Assembly (NCBI RefSeq): GCF_051900535.1
Contig: NZ_JBHZGI010000001.1
Coordinates: forward strand, 806,001-870,000
From: Frateuria_A sp051900535
Lineage (GTDB): Bacteria; Pseudomonadota; Gammaproteobacteria; Xanthomonadales; Rhodanobacteraceae
DNA: 64,000 nucleotides
Direction of reading: 5' to 3'
Positions 44,330-54,019 of this stretch are shown one piece after another. A program made the position numbers and the translations under genes. The notes beneath the pieces are model-generated. The model was not told the origin of the DNA, did not search any database, and worked only from the letters and a program-made list of their open reading frames with translations. Each line of letters begins with the position of its first letter. The stretch's first letter is position 1.

Positions 44330-44547
44330 GGCGTGCGCTCCTCCAGCCACCGGATGCGCGAAGCCTACGCCGTTCCAGGGCCATGCAGCCGGGGCGGCCA
44401 GGGTTTGCCCGCCTGCGGCGAGCGGGAGCTACCGATCGGCGCCGACCACGACTTCAAGCACACGACCCTGGGCTGGCGCACGCGGAAGATGCCATCCTCG
44501 ACGCGCTCCATCGCGCCCCCTCACCCACCGGAAGGAAGGAACCCGCC

Positions 44548-45078
44548 ATGGGAACAGCACCACCCCTCGCCGACGAAGCCATGAAAGCCATGTTCGGGGA
44601 CGACATCGCCAAGATCCAGACCTCTCCGTTGGGCCAGACGCCCAAGGGCAAGGAGATCGTGAAAGTCCTCAAAAAGCTCAATGACACCGGGAGAATCACC
44701 TACGGCGGAACCCTGGAAGGCGGCAGGGCGGACTGGGACGGCTCCTACATCAGGATCAACAGCGATTTCGGCGGGAAGATCATCCAGACGACAGGTGAAC
44801 TGGTCCACGAGGCGGTCCATGTCCTGGCGCGACAGAAGCTGCCACCCCATCGCAAGCAGACGCCTGCGGAAATCCGCAAAGAAGAGATCGAGGCCGAGCG
44901 GGCGCAGGCGGAGATCTACCTGTGGTTGATCACGACCCAGTTCAAAGGCGCGGCCGAGGATCCGGAAATGGAAAGGCGCCTGCGCAACTTCGGGTTGGTG
45001 AAGCCCTCGCCGGCCAGCCACAAACCCAGGACCCACAACCACAAGCCCAAGATCATCCGGGTCCAGCCCGTGCGCTAG
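44548..45078 (+). CDS. HExxH-containing hypothetical protein (M91-like?)
   Basis: A 176-residue soluble protein. The central ~80 residues include IIQTTGELVHEAVHVLARQ, with HEAVH matching the HExxH zinc-peptidase signature. The surrounding SYIRINSDFGGKI resembles the strand before the motif in M91 effector peptidases. A basic tail (KPRTHNHKPKIIRVQPVR) follows. No signal peptide. GAAGGAAGG precedes the ATG at 44548. A metallopeptidase is plausible, an effector role is speculative. Confidence 0.6.
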   Translation: MGTAPPLADEAMKAMFGDDIAKIQTSPLGQTPKGKEIVKVLKKLNDTGRITYGGTLEGGRADWDGSYIRINSDFGGKIIQTTGELVHEAVHVLARQKLPPHRKQTPAEIRKEEIEAERAQAEIYLWLITTQFKGAAEDPEMERRLRNFGLVKPSPASHKPRTHNHKPKIIRVQPVR

Positions 45079-45148
45079 CCTTGGTGTGCAGGGAGCGAAC
45101 CCGCCGCCCGGGAGGTAGCCGGCGCTGCCGCCCGCGGCGGGTATCCGC

Positions 45149-45703
45149 TTACGGCTCGCCCGCCGGTTCCGGCGCCGCGAACGCCTTGCTGTAGTAACCG
45201 GACGGGTCGAAGCAACACACCCGTCGCTTGCCCGATGCAAGCATGTCGCAGGCGTCGGCGACGCGCTTGGCGCGGGTGGCGGATTGCCTGGCCGACGTCA
45301 GCCAGTGGATCCAGTCCACGCGCGCCAAAGTGGTGGTGCCCTGCCAGGTCGCCAACGCCTCGGGCGCGTCTTCCAGCGCCTGGCGCAGGTCTGGCGGAAG
45401 TTCCGGCTCCGGTTCTTTGGCGACCGGCGCGATCTCCAGCGCGACCATGTCGCCGGCGCCCGCGCCCGCGGCCTTGCACAGCGCCGCATCCACCCTGAAC
45501 CAATGGCTCAGCCGGCCGTCCGGCTCCAGCGTGGCCTCGAACGGCTGCCCGTTGATCGTGCCTTCCGCGGTCGTCCTTCCCCGCCGCGGGAATCGCGCGC
45601 TGGCTTCTTCGGGAAGGACCACGAACGCCCAGGACGCATTATGCGGCTGCGCCGGGCGCAACAGCCTTGCGTCGAATCGGAAAATGCCTTTCTTCCTTGC
45701 CAT
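45149..45703 (-). CDS. DUF1905/YdeI-like protein
   Basis: A 184-residue cytoplasmic protein. The N-terminal part (GIFRFDARLLRP, WAFVVLPEEASARF, GRTTAEGTINGQPF) is a DUF1905 domain. The C-terminal half (LPPDLRQALEDAPEALATW, WIHWLTSARQSATRAKRV) is the YdeI/OmpD-associated helical domain. The pair is a recurrent architecture of unknown function. The ATG at 45703 begins MARKKGIFRFD; the longer frame to 45772 is not supported. Confidence 0.82.
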   Translation of the reverse strand: MARKKGIFRFDARLLRPAQPHNASWAFVVLPEEASARFPRRGRTTAEGTINGQPFEATLEPDGRLSHWFRVDAALCKAAGAGAGDMVALEIAPVAKEPEPELPPDLRQALEDAPEALATWQGTTTLARVDWIHWLTSARQSATRAKRVADACDMLASGKRRVCCFDPSGYYSKAFAAPEPAGEP

Positions 45704-45787
45704 ATCGATGGGTCCGCAGGGAATCCGAAGCGTACCGTCCCGGGACGGCGAGCCATAGCCGCGCAGCTGCATCCGTACCGCCGTCGG

Positions 45788-46345
45788 CTACCCCCGCCAG
45801 TTGGCGTGCGTGCGCCAGAACTCAACGCTGCGACGATAGGCTTCCCGATCCAGCGGCACGCCGGAGCCACCTTCCTCCACGCCCAATGCATTGCGCATCA
45901 TCGTGATCGGGGCCATCGGCGTTTCTTCCGGCTCGGCGGTGTACATGCAGCCGACCACGCCCCAGTCGGCCGCGATCGACGTGCCCTCCTTCGCCAGCTG
46001 TTCGCGGCTGTAGAGGATCGGGATCAGGTAGCCGGCCACGGGCGGCTCCAGTCCCTCGAACCAGCGCACCAGCACGGGCAGTTCGTCGCGGGTGCGCGCT
46101 TCGTAGTCCGAGCGCAGCAGGTGCCGGTTCGCGTCGGTGACCGGCACCGCCAGGCAGCGCGTGGACGTCCAGTTGCGATGCACGTGCAGCTTGCAGAACG
46201 GCGCATAGCCGTCGAGCACCTTCAGCGGGGGGACCGTGTCGAGGTGGCGCTCGAACGCCTCGGGCGTGCAGTCCTGGATCGTGTTGCGGCGAGGCTCGCG
46301 CGGGAACAATCGCGGAAGGGCGAAGTCGGTGAGGACGATGGACAT
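45788..46345 (-). CDS. DUF3228 family protein
   Basis: A 185-residue protein: SIVLTDFALPRLFPREPRRN, then GYAPFCKLHVHRNW and SREQLAKEGTSIAADWGVVG, ending YRRSVEFWRTHANWRG. These are blocks of the DUF3228 family, soluble and of unknown function. The ATG at 46345 begins the first conserved block; the frame continues far upstream across the sensor kinase gene in antisense-like shadow. No regulatory partner; the kinase gene ends 96 bases upstream on the same strand. Confidence 0.8.
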   Translation of the reverse strand: MSIVLTDFALPRLFPREPRRNTIQDCTPEAFERHLDTVPPLKVLDGYAPFCKLHVHRNWTSTRCLAVPVTDANRHLLRSDYEARTRDELPVLVRWFEGLEPPVAGYLIPILYSREQLAKEGTSIAADWGVVGCMYTAEPEETPMAPITMMRNALGVEEGGSGVPLDREAYRRSVEFWRTHANWRG

Positions 46346-46440
46346 GCGGCGCTGGGCGTGGCGAAGGAGCCTGGGATTATCGCGTGATTGGAAGCGGGGT
46401 CGGTCGATACCCCACCGCACGGGCGACGCGCGCCCTGCAG

Positions 46441-49350
46441 TCACTCGCCTCCATCGAGCATCGCCCTCACCTTCCGCGCCAGCTCGTCGATGGTGAAGGG
46501 CTTGCCGAGAAGTTCGACATCCGGATCGAGCACGCCCTGATGGACGACCGCATTGCGGGTGTAGCCGGTGGTGAACAGGATCGGCAGCTCCGGCCGGCGA
46601 TGGCGTACTTCGTCGGCGAGTTTGCGTCCGTTGACCTCGGGCATGACGATGTCGGTGAACAACAGGGCGACATCCGGGTGCCGGTCGAGCAACCGCAACG
46701 CGGCCGGCGCACCGTCGGCCTGCAGCACCCGGTAGCCGAGCTCTTCCAGCGCATCGACGCTGAACTGGCGCACCGACGGTTCGTCTTCCACTACCAGGAT
46801 CAATTCCTGCAGCCCGCCGGGCGCGGTGGCCGCATCGTCCTCGGCAATCCAGCCTGTAGAAGGTTCTTCGCGCAGCCGCGGCAGATAGATCCTGACCGTG
46901 GTGCCATGCCCCGGCTCCGAGTAGAGCTTCACGTGGCCGCCGGATTGCCGCACGAACCCGTACACCTGACTCAATCCCAGGCCGGTGCCTTTGCCGACGT
47001 CCTTGGTCGTGAAGAAGGGATCGAAGGCGCGCGCCAGCACGTCGGCGGGCATGCCGCTGCCGTTGTCGGTCACGGCGATGACGACGTAGTCGCCAGCACG
47101 GATGCCGTTGGCAGCGGCATAGTGCCTGTCCAGCTGCACGTTGCCCGTCTCGATGGTGAGGCAGCCACCATCGGGCATGGCATCGCGCGCGTTGACCGCC
47201 AGGTTGAGCAGCACGTTCTCCAGCTGGTTGGCATCCACCCGGGTGCGCCACAGCCCGTCTGCCAGCGTCGTGTGCAGGCGGATGCCCGCGCCGATCGAAT
47301 GGCGCAGCAGCTCCGACATCTCGCCGACCAGCCGGTTGGGATCGATCGGCTGCGGATTCAGCGCCTGCTGGCGGGAAAAGGCCAGCAGCCGCTTGGTCAG
47401 CAGGGCGGCACGTCCGGCCGCATCGGTCGCGCTCTCGATCTGCCGGACCGCGCGGGGGTTGTCGCCCACGCGCCGCTTGAGCAGGTCGAGCGACCCCATG
47501 ACCACCGCCAGCATGTTGTTGAAGTCGTGCGCGATGCCCCCGGTGAGCTGGCCGACCGCCTCCATTTTCTGGCTCTGCCGCAGGGCCTCTTCCGCCGCGA
47601 CAAGCGCCTGGGCCTGTTCCTTCTGCTGCGTGACGTCGCGCCCGCTGGCGTAGAGCACGCCATGGTCGGCGGACTTGACCCAGGACAGCCAGCGATAGCC
47701 GCCGTCCTTGTGCAGGCAGCGGATCTCCTCGGGAGGGAACCGATCGAGCGCGGCCATCGACATCGCTTCCAGATGGATGGCCACGTCATCCGGGTGCACG
47801 AACGCCTCGGCGCTGCGCCCGATCAGCTCGTCAGGCCGATAGCCCAGGATGTCGGATGCCTCGTTCGCCGCAAGGATGATGCCGGTGGCGTCCATCACCA
47901 GTTGCAGGTCGCGCGACATGGCCCAGGCGCGGTCACGCTCGCGGGTGCGCGCCTCGACGCGGGCCTCGAGCGTTTCGTTCAGTTCGCGCAGGCGCTCCTG
48001 CGCGATGCGGCGCTCCTCCACTTCGCGCTTGGCGGTGGCCAGCAGTCGTGCGTTGTCGATCGCGATCGCAGCGTGCGCGGCCACGCCGGCCATCAGGCGC
48101 TCATGCCGGGCCTTGAAGCGCGCCGGCTCCGGATGGGCGAACACCAGGGCGCCCAGCGGCTCGCCGGATCGCGATGTCACCGGAACGGCGAGCAGGCTGC
48201 GTATCGGCGCGGGCGTCGCCGACATGGCGTCGTGCGCGATGCGTGGATCGATGGTGACGTCGTCCGAGCGAAAGAGCTGGCGATGCTCGATCACCGGACC
48301 GAACAATTCCGCCACGCACGTCCTGGACGGGCTGCCGAACGCATCGCGATCGATGCCGGCCAGTGCACACAGCCGGGTGTCGCCAGCCGCCTCGTCGACG
48401 GTTTCGGAGACAAACGCGCCCATGCTTGCCCGGGTCAGTTCGACGCCGGCCTCCGTGGCCAGATGCACGACCTGGGGGAGGTCCAGTTCGGCGGCCATTT
48501 CGGCGGCGGTGCGGTTGAGTATCTCCAGTGTGCGCGTGCGCCGGCGCAGCGCGCGTTCGGCCCGCTTGCGCTCGGTGACGTCGACCATCGCGCCGATCAT
48601 GCGAATGACGCGGCCCTGGGCATCGCGCGCCACGGTGCCGCGGTCGCACACCTTTGCGTAGGTACCGTCGGCACGGCGGAAACGGTACTCGTCGACCCAA
48701 TGGGTACCGCCGCCCTCATGTACCACCTCCCGCAGGCCTGCATCGATGCGCCCGCGATCGTCCGGGTGGATCTGCGAAATGAACCAGGCGTAGGAGGTTT
48801 CCGTCTGCCGATGGCCGTAGGCTTCGAACAGCCGCTCGTTCCAGACCGTGCGATCGGTCCGGGGATTCCAGTCCCAGATCGCATCCTCCGTGGCTTCGGT
48901 GGCAAGCCGGTAGCGTTGCTCGGCGTCGCTCAGCGCGCGCTCGGCCTGCACCCGCGCGGTGTCGTCGTGGAAGGTGAGCACCGCGCCGGTCATCACGCCC
49001 TCGGTGTCGAAGAGCGGCTGCGCGGCCCCGCCGGCGATGCGCCGGGTGCCGTCGTCGCGCTGGATGCTCCAGCGCGCATGGGGAATCGTCTCCCCCCTCA
49101 CCGCGCGCGCCAGCGGCAGGTCGACGGCCGGATAGGGTTGGCCGTCCTCGGTAAGGAGATGAAAGACGCGGCTGTAGTCGACCGGAAGCACGCCCAGTTG
49201 CGACACGCCGAGGAACTGCCCGGCCGCTTCGTTGATGAAGGTGATCCGCCCCTCGCGGTCGGTGAGTATCACGCCCTCGCGCAACTGGGCGAGCACCGTG
49301 GCTTGTTCGCCGGGCAGCAGGCCGCGCATGGATGGCGTGAGGCTTCTCAT
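46441..49350 (-). CDS. Hybrid sensor histidine kinase (PAS-PAS-GAF-PAS-HisKA-HATPase-REC)
   Basis: A 969-residue soluble hybrid kinase. Order: PAS (about 8-120), PAS/PAC (about 130-250), GAF (about 270-430), PAS (about 455-575), HisKA with phospho-acceptor H608 in GGIAHDFNNML, HATPase_c (about 700-830: N-box NLAVNARDAM, DNGSGM, GKGTGLGLSQVYGF), and a C-terminal receiver with phospho-acceptor D900 in LLFTDIVMPEVNG and the KPF motif. No membrane segment, so it senses cytoplasmic signals. The ATG at 49350 is taken because the frame upstream is not coding. No partner regulator next door. Confidence 0.92.
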   Translation of the reverse strand: MRSLTPSMRGLLPGEQATVLAQLREGVILTDREGRITFINEAAGQFLGVSQLGVLPVDYSRVFHLLTEDGQPYPAVDLPLARAVRGETIPHARWSIQRDDGTRRIAGGAAQPLFDTEGVMTGAVLTFHDDTARVQAERALSDAEQRYRLATEATEDAIWDWNPRTDRTVWNERLFEAYGHRQTETSYAWFISQIHPDDRGRIDAGLREVVHEGGGTHWVDEYRFRRADGTYAKVCDRGTVARDAQGRVIRMIGAMVDVTERKRAERALRRRTRTLEILNRTAAEMAAELDLPQVVHLATEAGVELTRASMGAFVSETVDEAAGDTRLCALAGIDRDAFGSPSRTCVAELFGPVIEHRQLFRSDDVTIDPRIAHDAMSATPAPIRSLLAVPVTSRSGEPLGALVFAHPEPARFKARHERLMAGVAAHAAIAIDNARLLATAKREVEERRIAQERLRELNETLEARVEARTRERDRAWAMSRDLQLVMDATGIILAANEASDILGYRPDELIGRSAEAFVHPDDVAIHLEAMSMAALDRFPPEEIRCLHKDGGYRWLSWVKSADHGVLYASGRDVTQQKEQAQALVAAEEALRQSQKMEAVGQLTGGIAHDFNNMLAVVMGSLDLLKRRVGDNPRAVRQIESATDAAGRAALLTKRLLAFSRQQALNPQPIDPNRLVGEMSELLRHSIGAGIRLHTTLADGLWRTRVDANQLENVLLNLAVNARDAMPDGGCLTIETGNVQLDRHYAAANGIRAGDYVVIAVTDNGSGMPADVLARAFDPFFTTKDVGKGTGLGLSQVYGFVRQSGGHVKLYSEPGHGTTVRIYLPRLREEPSTGWIAEDDAATAPGGLQELILVVEDEPSVRQFSVDALEELGYRVLQADGAPAALRLLDRHPDVALLFTDIVMPEVNGRKLADEVRHRRPELPILFTTGYTRNAVVHQGVLDPDVELLGKPFTIDELARKVRAMLDGGE

Positions 49351-49697
49351 GGGCAGGACACCCTTCCGCGCCGCAGGGAATGCGGGCGGGCATCCATCCC
49401 GCATGGCGCGGACCGGAGTTTCCTTACGCCGATGGGCGTGACGGGCGCAGAAAAGGAACGTCGCCGGTCGCGCCATGCGACGCGGCGACGGCCGGCCCTT
49501 GGCTAGGGGTGGGTTGGCCTCTTCTTCACGGCCGGTAGCCGGCCCCCGGGGTGACGACCGTTCACGACCGTCCAGGACTGGCCGCGGGCATGACCCATGG
49601 CGGCGTAGGCACCTTTGTATCCGGGTGCCGATGGCACCGCCTGCTGGATCGCCGCCTTCCCCGCCGGCCAGCCGTTCCCGGATTGCGGGGACGAGAC
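49351..49697. other. Intergenic stretch upstream of the hybrid kinase
   Basis: 347 bases between two minus-strand genes (kinase 5' end and the GST 3' end). No gene with a ribosome site was seen, and no clear -10/-35 pair. Confidence 0.45.
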
Positions 49698-50360
49698 TCA
49701 GGCCCCTCCCTTCACCTTTTCAGCCCGGGCCGCCACCGCCGCCTGGGCCGCGTAGGCCCGCTGGTAGGCCGGGCGCGCTTCGCCGCGGGCGACGTAGCTG
49801 GCCAGGCTTGGGAATTCGGCGAGCATGCCCGAGGGTTTGAGCCTGAGCAGCACCGACACCATCATCAGGTCGCCCGCGCTGAACGCACCATCGAGCCATT
49901 CGGCATCGCCCAGCCTGGCGGAGAGCTGGCGCAGCCGGGTGCGTATGCGCTCGGCGACCAGAGGCAGGCGTTCCTGGGTCCATGGCTTGTCGCCCTCCAC
50001 GAACTTGGCGATGACCAGTTCGAGGATTGGTGCCTCGACTGTGTTGAGTGCGGCGAACATCCAGGTGATCGCACGCGCCCGGGCGTCCGCATCGTCCGGC
50101 AGCAGGCCCGCATGGCGCTCGGCGATATGGAAAACGATCGCGCCGCTCTCGAACAGGGCGAGACCGCCCTCCTCGTAGGTGGGAATCTGGCCGAACGGAT
50201 GGATCGCCAGATGCGCGGGCTCCTTCATGGCCTGGAACGAAACAAGGCGGACGTCGTAAGGCTGGCCCACCTCTTCCAGCGCCCAGCGCACGCGCGTATC
50301 GCGCGCCAGCCCCTTGCCGCCATCGGGCGAGCGTTCGAAGGCGGTGATGGTGATGGTCAT
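49698..50360 (-). CDS. Glutathione S-transferase family protein
   Basis: A 220-residue GST. N-terminal domain: TITITAFERSPDGGKGLARD, VRWALEEVGQPYDVRLVSFQ, then FGQIPTYEEGGLALFESGAI (cis-proline and ES motif). The helical C-terminal domain includes WLDGAFSAGDLMMVSVLLRL. GAGGAG lies upstream of the ATG at 50360. One of four GSTs in the window; substrate unknown. Confidence 0.88.
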   Translation of the reverse strand: MTITITAFERSPDGGKGLARDTRVRWALEEVGQPYDVRLVSFQAMKEPAHLAIHPFGQIPTYEEGGLALFESGAIVFHIAERHAGLLPDDADARARAITWMFAALNTVEAPILELVIAKFVEGDKPWTQERLPLVAERIRTRLRQLSARLGDAEWLDGAFSAGDLMMVSVLLRLKPSGMLAEFPSLASYVARGEARPAYQRAYAAQAAVAARAEKVKGGA

Positions 50361-50608
50361 CGTGAAACTCCTCGCTGGTGGATGGATCTGTCTGCTGCGC
50401 CGCCGGTCAGGGATACCGCCCGGTCGGCGGGCGATTGCCTGCCATCGCATCCCTGCAGGCCCTCGCCCGTGGCGACTCATTCCCACGACGATCCAGCCCC
50501 CGGTGGATCGACACGAACCCGGGCGCTGCACTTTTTTTCCCGGAGTCGTTGAGAACGCGACCATCGCCCTGATTGCCTGGAGAGGCCAAGACCCCATCTC
50601 GGAGGGCC

Positions 50609-51364
50609 ATGTTCGCCAAAATCAAAAACTGGCGCGAGCGACGCATCGTCGCCCGGCGCCCCATCGCCGAACCGCTGTGGCGGGACGCGCTGCGCCGATG
50701 CGCGCCGGCCCGCCGCCTCGGCGCTTCGGACCAGGCCACGCTGCGCGTGCTTGCCACGTTGTTCCTGGAACGCAAGTCGCTGGAGCCGACCCAGGGGCTC
50801 GAACTCGACGATGCCGACCGGGTGCTGCTCGCAGCCCACGCCTGCATACCGATCCTGAAATTGGGCCTGGACTGGTACGACGGCTGGCACAGCGTCATCG
50901 TCTATCCGGATGCCTTCATTCCGCGGCGCACGCACACCGACGCGGCGGGCGTGGTCCACCAGACCCGCACCGTGATGGCAGGCGAGGCCTGGGGCCGCGG
51001 TCCGGTAATCCTGTCGTGGGCGGACGTGCTCGACGCCGGAAGGAAGCCCGGGCACAACGTGGTCATCCATGAAATGGCCCACAAGCTGGACATGCTCAAC
51101 GGGGATGCCAACGGCTTCCCGCCCCTGCACCGGCGCATGGACCGGCGCACGTGGACGCGCGTCTTCTCCGAAGCATGGGATCGCCTGCGCGATGACCATC
51201 GCAACGGACTGCCCCTGCCGATCGATCCGTACGGTCTGGAGAATCCGGCCGAGTTCTTCGCAGTGGCCAGCGAGCAGTTTTTCGAGGAGCCGGCCAACCT
51301 GCGCGCCCAGTTGCCTGAGGTGTATCGACAGCTCGAGCAGTTCTACCGGCAGCATCCGTACTAG
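50609..51364 (+). CDS. mtfA: MtfA-family zinc metallopeptidase (Mlc anti-repressor type)
   Basis: A 251-residue protein of the MtfA/M90 family: VIVYPDAFIPRRTH, GPVILSWADVLDAGRKPGHN, zinc motif IHEMAHKLDMLNGDANG, and the C-terminal AEFFAVASEQFFEEP with the third ligand. In E. coli MtfA binds Mlc and relieves repression of the glucose transporter. GGAGGGCC precedes the ATG at 50609. No mlc or pts genes in the window. Confidence 0.9.
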   Translation: MFAKIKNWRERRIVARRPIAEPLWRDALRRCAPARRLGASDQATLRVLATLFLERKSLEPTQGLELDDADRVLLAAHACIPILKLGLDWYDGWHSVIVYPDAFIPRRTHTDAAGVVHQTRTVMAGEAWGRGPVILSWADVLDAGRKPGHNVVIHEMAHKLDMLNGDANGFPPLHRRMDRRTWTRVFSEAWDRLRDDHRNGLPLPIDPYGLENPAEFFAVASEQFFEEPANLRAQLPEVYRQLEQFYRQHPY

Positions 51365-51431
51365 TCCGCCCGGCGCCGCGGCGCTGGTCCGGTCGCGCTC
51401 CACGTAACGTCAATCCCGCTAAACTTTGCCG

Positions 51432-52472
51432 ATGAGCACGATCGACCTCACGCTGACCCGCCCCGACGACTGGCACCTGCATCTGCGCGACGGCGCCATG
51501 CTGGCCGCGGTGCTGCCGCATACCGCGCGCCGCTTCGCGCGGGCCATCGTCATGCCCAACCTCAAGCCGCCGGTCTCCACGGTGGCGCTGGCGCGCGGCT
51601 ATCGCGAGCGCATCCTGGCAGCCCTTCCCGCCGGTGCGGATTTCGAGCCGTTGATGACGCTCTACCTGACCGAAGCCACCACGCCCCACGACATCGCCGA
51701 GGCCCGCGCCAGCGGCTTCGTCCACGCGGTCAAGTACTACCCGGCCGGCGCGACCACCAACGCGGCCAGCGGCGTGACCGACCTGCGCCGCTGCTACGCC
51801 GTGTTCGAGGCGATGCAGAAGCACAACCTGCCCTTGCTCATGCACGGCGAGGTCACCGACCCGGACGTCGACGTGTTCGACCGCGAGCCGGTGTTCGTGG
51901 AGCGCCACCTGACCACGCTGCTGCGCGATTTCCCGGCGCTGCGCATGGTGCTCGAGCACATCACCACGCGCGAGGCGGCGCAGTTCGTGCGCGACGCGCC
52001 GGCGCACGTCGGCGCCACCATCACGCCCCAGCATCTGCTGATGAACCGCAACGCCATTTTCGCCGGCGGCCTGCGGCCACACAGCTACTGCCTGCCGGTG
52101 CTCAAACGCGAAAGCCACCGCCAGGCGCTCGTCGAGGTTGCCACCAGCGGCGATCCGAGCTTTTTCCTGGGCACCGACAGCGCGCCGCACCCGCGCCACG
52201 CCAAGGAGAGCAGTTGCGGCTGCGCCGGCATCTATTCCGCGCACGCCGCCATCGAGCTGTATGCCGAAGCCTTCGAAGCGGCTGGCGCGCTGGACAAGCT
52301 GGAAGCCTTTGCAAGCTTCCATGGCGCGGATTTCTACGGTTTGCCCCGCAACACCGGCACCATCACCTTGCGCAAGCAACCGTGGACGGTGCCCGAGGAG
52401 CTCGATTTCGGGGGCGTGCCCGGCGTGCCGATGCGCGCGGGGGACACCGTTGCCTGGCAATTGGAAGCGTAA
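51432..52472 (+). CDS. pyrC: Dihydroorotase PyrC
   Basis: Class II dihydroorotase of 346 residues (E. coli 348), third step of pyrimidine biosynthesis. Metal ligands: H15 and H17 in DDWHLHLRDG, the carboxylated lysine in AVKYYPAGATT, later histidines in LLMHGEV and LEHITTREA, and the aspartate in GTDSAPHPRHAK. I use the ATG at 51432 rather than the earlier TTG at 51426. Firm call. Confidence 0.95.
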   Translation: MSTIDLTLTRPDDWHLHLRDGAMLAAVLPHTARRFARAIVMPNLKPPVSTVALARGYRERILAALPAGADFEPLMTLYLTEATTPHDIAEARASGFVHAVKYYPAGATTNAASGVTDLRRCYAVFEAMQKHNLPLLMHGEVTDPDVDVFDREPVFVERHLTTLLRDFPALRMVLEHITTREAAQFVRDAPAHVGATITPQHLLMNRNAIFAGGLRPHSYCLPVLKRESHRQALVEVATSGDPSFFLGTDSAPHPRHAKESSCGCAGIYSAHAAIELYAEAFEAAGALDKLEAFASFHGADFYGLPRNTGTITLRKQPWTVPEELDFGGVPGVPMRAGDTVAWQLEA

Positions 52473-52686
52473 GGCCGATCCTTCGCGAACCTTGCGGCGC
52501 GGATTGATCAAAGCCGTTCAAGGCGCGTTTTGAGCGATGCCCTTCGGGACGCAACACAGGCTGCCCGCAGGTGTAACGGCGTGGCCGCGTGACCCGGGGC
52601 CGCCGCACCGACCTGCCTGCTTTCTCGTGGAAGTGCCGCGGTGGGCGATTGATACACTGGGTGCCCTGATTGCCTGGCAGTGACCC

Positions 52687-53409
52687 ATGTCCGATCCGGT
52701 TCGACTGGCGAAATACGTCGCCGACCTGGTCCGGTGCTCCCGCATCGAGGCCGAGCAGTACATCAAGAACGGCTGGGTATCCGTGGACGGGCGCGTGGTC
52801 GAGGACCCGGCGTATCCGGTCTCCACCGAAGCCGTCGCGCTCGACCCGGCCGCGCAACTGGAAGCCGTCGAACCGGCCACGATCCTTCTGCACAAGCCGG
52901 TCGGCCATGACGCGATCAAGGGCCGCAAGGCCGCGGCGGGGCTGGTGCAACCGCAGACACGCTGGCCGGACGATCCCTCGGGCGTGCGCCTGCTCGAGCG
53001 CCACTTCCATCGCCTGACGCCGCTGGTGCCGCTGGACACCGAAGCCAGCGGCTTGATGGTGCTGACCCAGGACGGCCGCGTGTGGCGCCGGCTGACCGAG
53101 GACCGCGACGAGATCGAGCAGGAGTTCGTGGTCGAGGTCAACGGCCGGATCGCGCCTTACGGCCTGCACAAGCTCAACCACGGCCTGCACTATCGCGGCC
53201 GTCCGCTGCGGCCGTGCAAGGTCAGCTGGCAGAACGAGATCCGCCTGCGCTTCGCGCTCAAGGGCGTGCAGGAGGGGCAACTGCGCGACATGTGCGCACA
53301 GGTCGGCCTGGACGTGGTGGCGATCCGGCGCATCCGCATCGGCAAGGTGCCTTTGGCGAAGATGCCCGTCGGCATGTGGCGCTACCTGCCCGTCGGCGAG
53401 CGCTTCTGA
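52687..53409 (+). CDS. 23S rRNA pseudouridine synthase, RluF-type
   Basis: A 240-residue RsuA/RluB/E/F-family enzyme. N-terminal S4 RNA-binding domain (about 1-60: LVRCSRIEAEQYIKNGWVSV). The catalytic aspartate lies in LVPLDTEASGLMVLTQDG, where the usual GRLD is PLD. The C-terminal part contains QLRDMCAQVGLDVVAIRRIR and IGKVPLAKMP. RluF modifies 23S U2604; E. coli RluF is longer, so the exact site is uncertain. Confidence 0.85.
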   Translation: MSDPVRLAKYVADLVRCSRIEAEQYIKNGWVSVDGRVVEDPAYPVSTEAVALDPAAQLEAVEPATILLHKPVGHDAIKGRKAAAGLVQPQTRWPDDPSGVRLLERHFHRLTPLVPLDTEASGLMVLTQDGRVWRRLTEDRDEIEQEFVVEVNGRIAPYGLHKLNHGLHYRGRPLRPCKVSWQNEIRLRFALKGVQEGQLRDMCAQVGLDVVAIRRIRIGKVPLAKMPVGMWRYLPVGERF

Positions 53410-53419
53410 AGAAGGCGAC

Positions 53420-53890
53420 CTAGGCGCCGCGCACGCGCAGCGTCAGACCCTTGAGGAAATTGCGCAGCAGCTGGTCGCCGCACGGACGGTAGTTCTTGTG
53501 CCCGGGTTGGCGGAACAGGGCCGACAGCTCCGGCTTGGATACGGGCAATCCCGCGTCCTCGAAAACCTGGTGCATGTCCACGTCCTTGAGCTCGAAGGCC
53601 ACCCGCAGCTTCTTCAACACCACGTTGTTGCTGACGCGCTTCTCCACCGGCCGCCGCGGCAGGCTTTCGTCCCTGCCGCGGCGATGGATGATCAGTCCGT
53701 CGAGGAAATGCGCCAGCACGGCATCGCGGCAGGCCACGTAGCCAGGCTCGTCTTCCTTCAGCAGGAAGGCACGCACGTCGTCTTTCTCCAGGGCGAACGC
53801 CGGATCGGCCAGGTGGGCGATCTCGACCACCTTGTTGTCGCTGAGGTCGAGCATGTAACGGATGCTGCGCAGGACGTCGTTGTTGATCAT
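53420..53890 (-). CDS. DUF1456 (YehS-like) protein
   Basis: A 156-residue protein of the YehS family with two DUF1456 repeats: MINNDVLRSIRYMLDLSDNK in the first, and VSNNVVLKKLRVAFELKDVD in the second. Each is followed by a F.L/F.R block and a DXXL..FL..LI pattern. Function not known. It is convergent with the pseudouridine synthase. Confidence 0.88.
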   Translation of the reverse strand: MINNDVLRSIRYMLDLSDNKVVEIAHLADPAFALEKDDVRAFLLKEDEPGYVACRDAVLAHFLDGLIIHRRGRDESLPRRPVEKRVSNNVVLKKLRVAFELKDVDMHQVFEDAGLPVSKPELSALFRQPGHKNYRPCGDQLLRNFLKGLTLRVRGA

Positions 53891-54019
53891 CGATTGACTA
53901 CGGGGCCATGGGGGGTCGCCCAGTTTACCGGTGGCGGGTGCAGGAACCGGAAAGCGCGACGTTGCGGCCGGCGTCCGCGCGAAGCATGTCGTTGCCGGAT
54001 GTCGCGTCCGCCCGCGCGG

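Noticed and set aside
46384..49506. Very long + strand reading frame antisense to the hybrid kinase
   Set aside because: It mirrors a real multidomain kinase on the other strand and has no domain logic; typical GC-rich shadow.
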